In this document: one piece after another, positions 1 to 7,129 of the stretch
How the letters are laid out: every line of letters begins with the position of its first letter
How positions within the stretch are numbered: position 1 is the first letter of the stretch
Assembly: GCA_050942875.1 (NCBI GenBank)
Contig: JBMNOD010000046.1
Span: forward strand, 1-26,905
Origin: JAAZAI01 sp050942875
GTDB taxonomy: Bacteria; Verrucomicrobiota; Kiritimatiellia; RFP12; UBA3636
Length of the DNA stretch: 26,905 nucleotides
Direction: 5' to 3'
The notes under the pieces: model-generated
What the model was told of the DNA's origin: nothing
Seen by the model: the letters and a program-made list of their open reading frames with translations, nothing else
Database searches by the model: none
Made by a program: the position numbers and the translations under genes

Positions 1-1
1 A

Positions 2-241
2 TACTGTGCCACCATCGAAACGGTCCAGGTAAAAAAGGATGAAGTTGTCTTTACTGGCGAGATTCCCGCCCGCTGTATACAGGCATACCGTACTGATCTG
101 GCCTTTTACACCAACGGGCAGAGCGTGTGCCTGACGGAACTGAAAGGGTATCAGGCCGCTGTCGGCCAGCCGGTCATCCAGCCCCGCCGTCCAAACAGCC
201 GCCTGGACAGGGTGCGCCATATGTTTCAGAAGGTAATGTAA
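2..241 (+). CDS. tet(W): Tetracycline resistance ribosomal protection protein Tet(W), C-terminal end (partial)
   Basis: Open from the window edge in frame 2 and ending with TAA at 239-241, this gives the last 79 residues of an EF-G-like GTPase that releases tetracycline from the ribosome. Recognisable C-terminal signatures are GEIPARCIQAYRTDL, VCLTELKGYQA and RRPNSRLDRVRHMFQKVM. They match my memory of Tet(W) more closely than Tet(M) or Tet(O), allowing a few substitutions. The G domain and the rest lie left of the window, so an intact gene cannot be proven. A mosaic tet gene with a W-type 3' end is possible. The stop is 68 bases before the next gene's first ATG. Confidence 0.85.
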   Translation, partial: YCATIETVQVKKDEVVFTGEIPARCIQAYRTDLAFYTNGQSVCLTELKGYQAAVGQPVIQPRRPNSRLDRVRHMFQKVM

Positions 242-309
242 CGTCTTGCGCAATACAAGCGTTCATTGCTGGCTATTGCGAAATATCATTAATAAAATCA
301 GTATCAGAG

Positions 310-1290
310 ATGATGCTCCGCAAAGGCATCGATGAGCTGTTTGCGACAGTTCAAGATTACGCCTCCTCCGAGAAGTTCAGGGAGCTGTTGAACTTTACTG
401 CGCACTTCAAGAAGTATGCTCCCTACAATGCCATGCTGATTCACATACAGAATCCCGGCGCGCGTTTTGTGTTGCCGGCCAGAAGCTGGCTGAAATACAA
501 CCGCACCGTCATCAATGACAGGCGACCGCTGGTCATCTTGTGGCCGTTCTCGCCCGTTTACTATGTGTATGACGTTGGCGACACGATGGTGCTTCCGAAC
601 AAGCAGGACGGATTCAAAGAGGAGCTTGCAAAGCCATACGATGGCGATCCGACCCAGCAGGTTGACGAGGGACGCTTCCGCAAGCTCATCGATAATCTCA
701 AGTATTGGGGAATCGTCTATGGGGAAATGAGGACGGGCGAGAGCTATTCGGGGAAATTGGAGGTCGGACGGGAAAACGATCCCAGCCTTGTGTTCGACCG
801 CGAAGACAGATGCCCGACGGAATGGCGTCCTGCTTATTCGATTCGCGTAAGCGCTGGGTCGAGTACGTCTGTGAAATTCGCCGCCATTCTCCATGAACTT
901 GGGCATCTGTTTTGTAGCCATCTCCCCAACTGCTACAATCCGAAGAAAATCACGGAGGGCATTCGTCGCCTTTCTCACGGCGCAATGGAGTTTGAGGCGG
1001 AGACGGTCTCTTGGCTGGTGTGTAGGCGGTTGGGCGTTGACAACCCGTCTTACAAGTATCTGGCGCACTATTTCAATACAAACAAGGCAATCCCGAATGA
1101 AGTAAGCATAGATGAGATTCTTAAGGCGACGCGTCTTGCCGAGCAGGTTCTGAACGGATGGCCGCTTGAGGGCTGCTACCTCTATACGAAATCGGCTGAA
1201 TTCAAAAAGGCCACCGACGAATATCGCGCATGGCTTAAAAAGAAAAAGGAATCGGCCACGCAGCAAGAGTTTGGAGGTTTCAATGGATGA
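310..1290 (+). CDS. ArdC-like / ImmA-IrrE-type zinc metallopeptidase domain protein
   Basis: 326 residues from the ATG at 310 (a second ATG follows at 313). The N-terminal third, around residues 15-70, has the pattern YAPYNAMLIHIQNPGARFV followed by ARSWLKYNR, as in the ssDNA-binding N-terminal domain of ArdC-type antirestriction and conjugative-plasmid proteins. A zinc-protease motif HELGH lies at residues 195-199 and a downstream MEFEAETVSWLV helix at 226-237 can give the third ligand Glu, as in ImmA/IrrE peptidases. Such proteins act on DNA defence or repressors during transfer; the substrate here is unknown. No convincing Shine-Dalgarno precedes ATG 310, and the frame is open upstream into tet(W), so the native N-terminus may have been altered at the tet(W) junction. 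Its stop overlaps the next start by 8 bases. Confidence 0.7.
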   Translation: MMLRKGIDELFATVQDYASSEKFRELLNFTAHFKKYAPYNAMLIHIQNPGARFVLPARSWLKYNRTVINDRRPLVILWPFSPVYYVYDVGDTMVLPNKQDGFKEELAKPYDGDPTQQVDEGRFRKLIDNLKYWGIVYGEMRTGESYSGKLEVGRENDPSLVFDREDRCPTEWRPAYSIRVSAGSSTSVKFAAILHELGHLFCSHLPNCYNPKKITEGIRRLSHGAMEFEAETVSWLVCRRLGVDNPSYKYLAHYFNTNKAIPNEVSIDEILKATRLAEQVLNGWPLEGCYLYTKSAEFKKATDEYRAWLKKKKESATQQEFGGFNG

Positions 1291-1771
1291 CGGAATGCAA
1301 ATCATCGAGAAGTCGCCATTCGTGAAATCCGCCGATTCCGAAGATGGATTCTTCTGGTCTATCGAAGTGAAAGACCCTGCCACGAATCGTACTGTAGCCA
1401 CTTCGATTTCACCTTACGCTCTTCTGAATTCCCTTGGTGAAGAGCGAGGGGAACAGGAGCTGTTCACGTGCGATTGCGGAGTGGCTGAATGTGCGAGAAT
1501 CTACCACGAGAAATTCGAGTGTACGGAGAAGTATGTACATTGGAGTTTCGTAGAGCTAGGAACCGCCTACTCGTTGTACTTCGACCGAATCACGTATGAG
1601 ATGGCAGCGATTGAAATGCTCCATGACATATATGTCACGAAGGAAGGATGGAAGTTCAACGCCATCGAATACTATTCCTACGAAGATTTCAAGTCCGCCG
1701 TGGACGAGTTCCTCGCCGCAAAGCCGCACTTCAAGGCTATATGGGATGAGACGGAGGAGGCTTCGACATGA
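1283..1771 (+). CDS. Unknown acidic protein, 162 aa
   Basis: The start at ATG 1283 is chosen because a clear GGAGG (1273-1277) lies 5 bases upstream and the start overlaps the end of the peptidase gene, a typical coupled arrangement. The product has many Glu, Asp and aromatic residues. A short Cys cluster (FTCDCGVAEC, residues 66-75) could bind a metal, but no family is recognised. There is no signal peptide or membrane segment. Its ATGA overlap with the next gene indicates co-translation with the ankyrin protein. A function as immunity or antitoxin partner is only a guess from context. Confidence 0.6.
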   Translation: MDDGMQIIEKSPFVKSADSEDGFFWSIEVKDPATNRTVATSISPYALLNSLGEERGEQELFTCDCGVAECARIYHEKFECTEKYVHWSFVELGTAYSLYFDRITYEMAAIEMLHDIYVTKEGWKFNAIEYYSYEDFKSAVDEFLAAKPHFKAIWDETEEAST

Positions 1772-2898
1772 AAGTAAAGCATCTCGACGAGTTGTACTCT
1801 TGGAAGCAAATCCGAAAACTTCAGCTGATACATAGGTTCAATCAGCACAACGGTTTTGTCCCCGTTGCCATCTACGCGCCAGCCGGAGGGTGCGAATCGC
1901 ACTACGGTGGGAGCGACGATTACTATGGCTGGTATGGAAAGCAAAGCCCGTATTATGCTCGGATGCTTTGGGAGTCGGCCCGCAAGAGGCTGGCTGACGC
2001 GGAAGCCGAGGCGCTCGCTTTCGACATAGTGGAGGCAAGCGAATGTTTTAATACCATTAGGTTCAAGGCACCCGACAGAGCGCGGGAATACTGCACCGAA
2101 TTCAGGCGTCTCATGCGCAGCCTCGCGAACAAGGGCGAAGTCAAATGCGCGCTTGGTCGTGCACCGGCGCGACCCCACCCGTGGGATACATTAAAGCGGT
2201 TAGAGGAAGTGGTAATTCCCGATAATGCCGTATACCAACCTAATGTCAGCCATTCCCCCAAGTTTGACAACACCATTCCTGACTATCATGAAACGCCGGC
2301 GCCTAAATGGGATGCTATTGAAAAATACTTCGTTGATTTGACGGAAGATGAGCTTGCATTCCTGAACGGAGAGGAGGTTATGAATAAATCTCCATCTTCG
2401 TTGGACAAAGAACTTATTGAAGCTTGCGAGAAGCTTGATCCTGCCAAGGTAGAGTCTGCTTTGAAAGCAGGGGCAAATCCCAATGCAACAAGTGGCGGAC
2501 GCTATGCGGAAGGACTAATACCAAGGCTGTTTGACGCAGTCGGTGATTCTGAAAACCGTGATGCCGCAATCAAAAACGCCCATGAGATAGTTGACCTCTT
2601 GATCTCGCATGGATGCGACATTGATTTTTGTCCGTATTGTGAATGCACACCGCTTTACAGCGCGACTTATCACAATAAGGAACTCATCAAGTTCATGATT
2701 GAAAAAGGAGCTGATCCCAACGCAGTCAGCTGGATTGCGTTGGATGAAATTCCATGCACGCCTCTTGATTCGATTGCAGATGATATAAACGCCTATGGCT
2801 CAGACCCGGACTTGCAAGAGAGTTTTGGTATAATAGATGAAGCCGGAGGAAAATACTTCTCTGAACTTGTCCCCAGTTATTATGAGGATGACGAATAA
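1768..2898 (+). CDS. Two-part protein: unknown N-terminal domain plus ankyrin repeats
   Basis: 376 residues beginning at ATG 1768, which shares ATGA with the preceding stop. Residues 1-200 form an unrecognised domain rich in Tyr, Trp and Arg with a helical region near 65-85 (repeated Ala-Asp-Ala-Glu). Residues 212-350 carry ankyrin-like repeats: DPAKVESALKAGANPNA, then EIVDLLISHGCDIDF and TPLYSATYHNKELIKFMIEKGADPNA. Ankyrin repeats bind protein partners. In mobile loci they often occur in effectors or in immunity proteins, but neither role is shown here. Residue 205 is a Met preceded by a strong ribosome-binding site, so a separate 172-residue ankyrin protein may also be made. Confidence 0.65.
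   Translation: MKVKHLDELYSWKQIRKLQLIHRFNQHNGFVPVAIYAPAGGCESHYGGSDDYYGWYGKQSPYYARMLWESARKRLADAEAEALAFDIVEASECFNTIRFKAPDRAREYCTEFRRLMRSLANKGEVKCALGRAPARPHPWDTLKRLEEVVIPDNAVYQPNVSHSPKFDNTIPDYHETPAPKWDAIEKYFVDLTEDELAFLNGEEVMNKSPSSLDKELIEACEKLDPAKVESALKAGANPNATSGGRYAEGLIPRLFDAVGDSENRDAAIKNAHEIVDLLISHGCDIDFCPYCECTPLYSATYHNKELIKFMIEKGADPNAVSWIALDEIPCTPLDSIADDINAYGSDPDLQESFGIIDEAGGKYFSELVPSYYEDDE
2368..2382 (+). promoter_or_regulatory. Internal Shine-Dalgarno and ATG inside the ankyrin gene
   Basis: GGAGAGGAGG (2368-2377) sits immediately before the in-frame ATG at 2380, which is codon 205. The GGAG part is 8 bases from the ATG. Translation from here gives MNKSPSSLDKELIEACEKLD, a natural-looking beginning for a stand-alone ankyrin protein that ends at 2898. 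The purine run also encodes Gly-Glu-Glu, so chance is not excluded. Confidence 0.4.
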
Positions 2899-2901
2899 AC
2901 T

Positions 2902-3258
2902 ATGCGACACGCCACTCGACACATCGACCCCGATCCGCGATGGATAGTAAGCCGAACATGGCGAGCCGTGTTCTCGGCAACAGTTCTGTCAGCACTTGTG
3001 GCGGCGGCGTTGACGTATGTCGGTTGCCATTGGTCGCTTGCATTGCTCGTCGCTGCTCCGGCATGGGCGATATGGTTTTACCGCAAGCTGCCGAGGTGGC
3101 CGGAGAATCATGTTCATTGCAGCATAGGTTGGCTTGCGGACATCATTTGTCTCTTTCCAAAGCACCATAAATCAAAGTCGCTTAAACGCAACGGACAACA
3201 ATTTCACGCGCATCAATGGGTATTGGCTACCTCGCTGATGCGTGAAAGGAGAATCTGA
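2902..3258 (+). CDS. Small membrane protein, unknown, 118 aa
   Basis: It starts 3 bases after the ankyrin gene's stop and ends in TGATG shared with the Fic gene. Residues about 22-42 (AVFSATVLSALVAAALTYVG) and 45-61 (SLALLVAAPAWAIWFY) are hydrophobic and could form a two-helix hairpin. Arg/Lys-rich flanks and a basic, His-rich C-terminus suggest the tail lies in the cytoplasm. No family is recognised. Position between the ankyrin and Fic genes suggests the same transcript. Confidence 0.5.
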   Translation: MRHATRHIDPDPRWIVSRTWRAVFSATVLSALVAAALTYVGCHWSLALLVAAPAWAIWFYRKLPRWPENHVHCSIGWLADIICLFPKHHKSKSLKRNGQQFHAHQWVLATSLMRERRI

Positions 3259-4220
3259 TGAAGAAGAAATCTGAACCCTACATTCCGCCGTACAAGGTGA
3301 GCGGCAAGGCGATGAATCTGATCGCCGAGATCGCAGCCGCCATTGAACGGTACAGAATCATCCTCGAAGGCCCGGACGGCGTCCGGCTTCGCAAGATCAA
3401 CCACATTCGCACGATTCGCGGCACAACGGCCATCGAGGGCAACACTCTCACCGAGGAGCAGATAACGGCCATCCTCGCCGGCAAGCGCGTGTCGGGGCCA
3501 CAGCGCGAGATTGACGAGGTCAAGGGCGCACACGCCGCCTACGAGGCGATAGAATCGTTCAATCCGTATTCCATCGACGACCTCCTGAAAGCGCATGGCT
3601 TGATGACGAAGGGCCTCGTCGACCGCCCCGGAAAGTTTCGGAACTGCAATGTAGGCGTTATGGATGGTGCCGGAAACGTTGTCCACATGGCTCCGCCTTT
3701 CGCCAACGTCCCCTCGCTCGTGAAAGACCTCTTCGCGTGGCTTGCGGACAGCGAAGACCCGGTGCTGATCAAGAGCTGCGTGTTCCACTACGAGTTCGAG
3801 TTCATCCATCCGTTCCCCGATGGCAACGGACGCACCGGGCGGCTCTGGCAGACTACGCTTCTCGGCTCCTGGCGCAACGAGTTCTACGGTGCGCCTGTCG
3901 AGAACATCGTCTGGGCGCACCAGCAGGAATACTACCAAGCAATCCGCGCCTCAACCGCCACCGGCGAGTGCGGGCCGTTCATCGACTTCATGCTCGACAA
4001 GATTCTACGGACTCTCAAGGCCAAGGGCCAGGCATACGAGATTGCCGCCGCAGAGACTGACAAGAAAACTAACAAGAAAATCATCTCTATCATGAGGACA
4101 ACATGGAACATCCGAAAGCTGAAAGAAGCCGACCTCGTCCGCCGCGTGGGGCGACACTCTGGGCCGCTGGCCGTGTTGTCTCACTTGGGATGTGCTGGAA
4201 TCATCCGAAATCTCATCTGA
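3258..4220 (+). CDS. Fic-domain protein (AMP transferase family)
   Basis: 320 residues, starting in a TGATG overlap with AAAGGAGA upstream. The catalytic Fic loop HPFPDGNGRTGR is complete at residues 184-195, including the His base and the phosphate-binding GNGR. The autoinhibitory (S/T)xxxE(G/N) signature is present upstream as TTAIEG at 56-61, so this is a class II, self-inhibited Fic enzyme. Family members transfer AMP from ATP to Ser, Thr or Tyr of target proteins. The C-terminus should be a winged helix. Here only its last part (IRKLKEADLVRRVG, then a Gly/Ser wing) is recognisable and the first helices appear missing, so the DNA-binding part may be truncated. The GC-rich composition differs from the four genes before it. 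Confidence 0.88.
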   Translation: MKKKSEPYIPPYKVSGKAMNLIAEIAAAIERYRIILEGPDGVRLRKINHIRTIRGTTAIEGNTLTEEQITAILAGKRVSGPQREIDEVKGAHAAYEAIESFNPYSIDDLLKAHGLMTKGLVDRPGKFRNCNVGVMDGAGNVVHMAPPFANVPSLVKDLFAWLADSEDPVLIKSCVFHYEFEFIHPFPDGNGRTGRLWQTTLLGSWRNEFYGAPVENIVWAHQQEYYQAIRASTATGECGPFIDFMLDKILRTLKAKGQAYEIAAAETDKKTNKKIISIMRTTWNIRKLKEADLVRRVGRHSGPLAVLSHLGCAGIIRNLI

Positions 4221-4239
4221 AAGAAAGGAGCATAAAACC

Positions 4240-4284
4240 TTGAAAACAATGGACGAAACAACTGAAACAGCTCTTGAAAAATAG
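4240..4284 (+). other. Possible 14-codon ORF after the fic gene
   Basis: AAAGGAG at 4224-4230 is spaced 9 bases from a TTG at 4240 (an ATG follows at 4249), and the frame stops at TAG 4282-4284. The initiation signal is good, but the peptide is only 14 residues. It may be the surviving start of a gene destroyed near the element end, or a leader. Nothing else shows it is expressed. Confidence 0.25.
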
Positions 4285-4353
4285 AGAGGAACGGCGGTGC
4301 GGCAGTCCCGAAAACCGGCAGATGGGGTTATCTCAAAATAATGTTTCCCCTAT

Positions 4354-4391
4354 TTTTCGGACACTGGGTTCGAGTTGCCTCACCTCCACCA
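4354..4391 (+). repeat. 3'-end fragment of tmRNA (ssrA) or tRNA-Ala; putative attachment site
   Basis: TTCGGAC is followed by CTGGG (4364-4368), the T-loop TTCGAGT (4369-4375), five bases TGCCT (4376-4380), a seven-base acceptor strand CACCTCC (4381-4387), A73 (4388), CCA (4389-4391) and then seven T. This is exactly the spacing of a tRNA-like 3' half. T at position 70 with A73 would give the G-U identity pair of alanine tRNA and tmRNA, and TTCGGAC before the T-arm favours tmRNA. The 5' and 3' T-stem arms do not pair, and no 5' half exists because the fic gene ends only 134 bases upstream. It is therefore a fragment. An integration scar with the crossover in the T-loop explains it; the mismatched arms would then come from element and host. 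Confidence 0.55.
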
Positions 4392-4418
4392 TTTTTTTCA
4401 TGGAAAGTTGTAGCCGAT

Positions 4419-5750
4419 ATGACCTCGAAGCGCTGTGACCCGAAAAACCTCAAAATCACCGACATGCGTTTCGCCGACATCGACGGCGCGCCGAAGCGCT
4501 GCACGCTGATCAAGATCTACACGAACCAGGGGATCGTCGGCTACGGCGAAGTCCGCGACGCGTCCAGCCGGACGTACGCGGCGATGCTCAAAAGCCGCAT
4601 CCTCGGGGAGAACCCCTGCAACGTGGAGAAGATTTTCCGCCGGATCAAGCAGTTCGGCGGGATGTCGCGGCAGGGCGGGGGCGTCTCGGGGATCGAGGTC
4701 GCGCTCTGGGACATCGCGGGGAAGGCGTGGGGCGTCCCGATCTGGCAGCTCCTCGGCGGGAAGTTCCGCGACAGGATTCGCATCTACTGCGACACCGATT
4801 CCGAAGGCGGCGGGCGCGACATGGGCAAGGCGCTCAAGGAGCGCATGGAGCAGGGCTACACCTTCCTGAAGATGGATCTGGGCATCGAGCTGCTGATGGA
4901 CGTCCCCGGCGCGCTGTCCGCCCCGCTCGGCTTCCTGGAGAAGATGCAGGAATACAAGAAGACCGTGTTTTCGACGCCCCACGGCTCGATCGATCCGCGC
5001 GCCATGCGGGGCGAGGCGTATGATTTGTTCAACACGGCGCATCCGTTCACGGGCATCCACATTACGGAAAAGGGGCTCGACTACCTTGAAGACTACATGG
5101 CCGAATGCCGCAAGGCGACCGGGTACGAAATCCCCATCGCCATCGACCACATCGGGCACGTCCCGGTGGAGGACTGCATCAAGCTGGCGCGGCGGCTCGA
5201 AAAGTTCAACCTCGCGTGGATGGAAGACCCCGTCCCCTGGCAGATGACCGACCAGTACGTCCGCCTCGCGAACGCGACGACAACGCCCATCGGCACCGGC
5301 GAGGACATGTACTTGAAGGAGTCGTTCAAGCCGTTGCTGGAATCCGGGGCGCTGGCCGTCGTGCATCCCGACGTCCTGACGGCGGGCGGCATCCTGGAGA
5401 CGAAGAAGATCGGCGACATGGCCGAGGACTACGGGGCGCAGATGTCGATCCACATGGCCGAGAGCCCCGTCGCCTGCATGGCGGCGGTGCATGTGGCGGC
5501 GGCGACCCGCAACTTCATGTCGCTGGAAGTGCACAGCGTCGACGTCCCCTGGTGGGAGCGTCTCGTGAAGGGCGTCCCCGTCCCGCTCATCCAGGACGGC
5601 ACCATCGCCGTCCCCGACAAGCCGGGCCTCGGCATCGACGAGCTGAACGAAGAGCTGATCGCCGAGAAGCTGCACCAGGACTTCCCGGTCGCGTGGGAAT
5701 CGACGGAGCAGTGGGACAAGGAGTGGGCGAACGATCGCCTGTGGTCGTAA
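4419..5750 (+). CDS. Mandelate racemase/muconate lactonizing enzyme-family dehydratase
   Basis: 443 residues from ATG 4419, with GGAAAG 11 bases upstream; longer readings would run into the attachment fragment. It is an enolase-superfamily (alpha/beta)7-beta barrel that abstracts the alpha proton of a sugar acid. Metal ligands are Asp243 (AIDHIG), Glu269 (WMEDP) and Glu295 (GTGED), at the family spacing of 26 and 26. Asp318 and His345 match the His-Asp dyad spacing of mandelate racemase, and Lys151 (FLKMD) is the likely second base. The segment between Lys151 and Asp243 is about 60 residues longer than in mandelate racemase. Substrate is unknown; a hexonate, pentonate or uronate-derived acid is likely from the GH10 and RraA neighbours. 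First gene of a five-gene operon. Confidence 0.85.
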   Translation: MTSKRCDPKNLKITDMRFADIDGAPKRCTLIKIYTNQGIVGYGEVRDASSRTYAAMLKSRILGENPCNVEKIFRRIKQFGGMSRQGGGVSGIEVALWDIAGKAWGVPIWQLLGGKFRDRIRIYCDTDSEGGGRDMGKALKERMEQGYTFLKMDLGIELLMDVPGALSAPLGFLEKMQEYKKTVFSTPHGSIDPRAMRGEAYDLFNTAHPFTGIHITEKGLDYLEDYMAECRKATGYEIPIAIDHIGHVPVEDCIKLARRLEKFNLAWMEDPVPWQMTDQYVRLANATTTPIGTGEDMYLKESFKPLLESGALAVVHPDVLTAGGILETKKIGDMAEDYGAQMSIHMAESPVACMAAVHVAAATRNFMSLEVHSVDVPWWERLVKGVPVPLIQDGTIAVPDKPGLGIDELNEELIAEKLHQDFPVAWESTEQWDKEWANDRLWS

Positions 5751-5774
5751 TTCACGAAAGCCGGAGACAAGAAA

Positions 5775-7103
5775 ATGGAACGCAAAAAAGTTTTGGAGCC
5801 TTTCGAGCGCAAACGCGCCTACATGGAGGATCGGATCGAGCATGGCATTGAAACGAACCGCAAGGGGTTCGCCAGGCTTCGCTTTTCGACCCCGGACAAG
5901 CAGCCGCTGCAGGGCGTGCATGTGGAGATCCGGCAGAAGACGCACGACTTCAAGTACGGCGCGAACCTCTTCATGCTCGACGAATTCAAGGAAAAGGAGC
6001 AGAACGCCGAATACGAGCGGCTTTTCGCCGAGGCCTTCAACATCGCCACGCTTCCGTTCTACTGGAGCGGCCTCGAGCCGGAGCAGGGCAAGCCGCGTTT
6101 TGCGAAGGACAGCCCGAAGCTCTACCGCCGCCCCGCGCCCGACCTCTGCCTCGACTACTGCGAAGCCAACGGCATCCAGCCCAAGGCGCACTGCCTCAAC
6201 TACGCCTCGTTTGTGCCGGAGTGGGTGCCGCGGGAGGTCGCGGCGGAGAAGCGCCTGCTCGACAAGCGCTTCCGCGAGCTGGCGGAACGGTATTCAAAGC
6301 GGATTCCCGACTGGGAGGTGACCAACGAAACCTGGTGGGGCCACAACCGCCGATTCCCGTTTTACAACGAGCCCGATTTCGTCGAATGGAGCTTTGAAAC
6401 CGCCCAGCGCCATTTCCACGTCAACCGCCTGATCATCAACGAAGCCCATTGCCGCATCTGGGACAACCTCCATTTCCACGGGAACCGGAGCCCCTACTAC
6501 ATGCAGATCGAACGCGCCCTCGCCAAAGGCGCGCGCATCGATTCCATCGGCATGCAGTTCCACATGTTCCACCGGGCGGAGGACGAGGCGGCGGAGACCG
6601 CCCCGTTCTACGATCCCGAACGCATTTTCGACGTGCTCGACTGCTACGCCAGGCTCGGGCGTCCCATCCAGATCACCGAATTGACCATCCCCGCCTACCG
6701 CTGGACTTCGGAGGACGAGGAGATCCAGGCGGAAATCCTGACGAACCTGTATCGGATGTGGTTCAGCCACCCGGCGATGGAGGCGATCATCTACTGGAAT
6801 CTGGTGGACGGCTTCGCGCACGGCACGGTTCCGGGCGACATGACCGCCGGGGAGAACTACTACCACGGCGGACTGATCCGCCACGACTTCACGCCCAAGC
6901 CTTCCTACCTCGCGCTCAAGGAGCTCTTTGGAAAGACCTGGCGCACCTGCCTCTCCCTGGACAGCGGCGCCGCCGACAGCCTCGTGTTCAAGGGCTTCTA
7001 CGGCGAATACGAGCTGGTCGCCAGCGTCGGCGACCGAAGCGCGACGACCACGATCCACGTGGACAAGCAATTGAAAAACGAATTCGACATCGTCATTCCC
7101 TGA
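5775..7103 (+). CDS. Cytoplasmic GH10-like glycoside hydrolase (first copy)
   Basis: 442 residues; GGAGAC precedes the ATG. There is no signal peptide. Residues 28-62 form a short beta domain (KGFARLRFS ... DFKYGANLF) and the TIM barrel follows. The acid/base Glu185 lies in WEVTNE and the nucleophile Glu302 in IQITELTIP, the two GH10 signatures. The usual HGH-type substrate motif is reduced to KAHCLNY, so specificity may differ from classical endo-xylanases. A small C-terminal beta segment (FKGFYGEYEL) resembles that of the second copy. Retaining hydrolysis of xylo-oligosaccharides or related beta-glycosides taken into the cell is the likely role. It starts 24 bases after the dehydratase gene. 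Confidence 0.85.
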   Translation: MERKKVLEPFERKRAYMEDRIEHGIETNRKGFARLRFSTPDKQPLQGVHVEIRQKTHDFKYGANLFMLDEFKEKEQNAEYERLFAEAFNIATLPFYWSGLEPEQGKPRFAKDSPKLYRRPAPDLCLDYCEANGIQPKAHCLNYASFVPEWVPREVAAEKRLLDKRFRELAERYSKRIPDWEVTNETWWGHNRRFPFYNEPDFVEWSFETAQRHFHVNRLIINEAHCRIWDNLHFHGNRSPYYMQIERALAKGARIDSIGMQFHMFHRAEDEAAETAPFYDPERIFDVLDCYARLGRPIQITELTIPAYRWTSEDEEIQAEILTNLYRMWFSHPAMEAIIYWNLVDGFAHGTVPGDMTAGENYYHGGLIRHDFTPKPSYLALKELFGKTWRTCLSLDSGAADSLVFKGFYGEYELVASVGDRSATTTIHVDKQLKNEFDIVIP

Positions 7104-7129
7104 ACAACAATCAACAAAAGGATTCTGCC

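Larger units (their letters stand above)
1..4391 (+). mobile_element. Right part of a putative integrative element carrying tet(W)
   Basis: The stretch contains the tail of a tetracycline ribosomal-protection gene, an ArdC-like zinc peptidase, unknown ORFs, an ankyrin protein and a Fic protein, all on the plus strand and nearly without gaps. It ends at a tmRNA/tRNA-Ala 3'-end fragment. Base composition and codon choice look less GC-rich than the genes to the right, especially over 241-3250. Elements that insert at the 3' end of ssrA or a tRNA rebuild the full RNA gene on one side and leave a 3' fragment on the other. With this fragment in plus orientation the element should extend leftward, out of the window. 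No integrase is visible here, so the element call rests on gene content and the scar. Confidence 0.5.

Noticed and set aside
4278..4418. In-frame upstream extension of the dehydratase, including a wing-like GRWGYLKI stretch
   Set aside because: It passes through the tRNA-like fragment, has no ribosome-binding site before ATG 4341, and adds nothing seen in the enzyme family.
4398..6191. Minus-strand open frame of 597 codons across the dehydratase and GH10 genes
   Set aside because: It spans two well-supported plus-strand genes and their spacer, and the translation is Arg/Val/Leu/Asp-rich without motifs.
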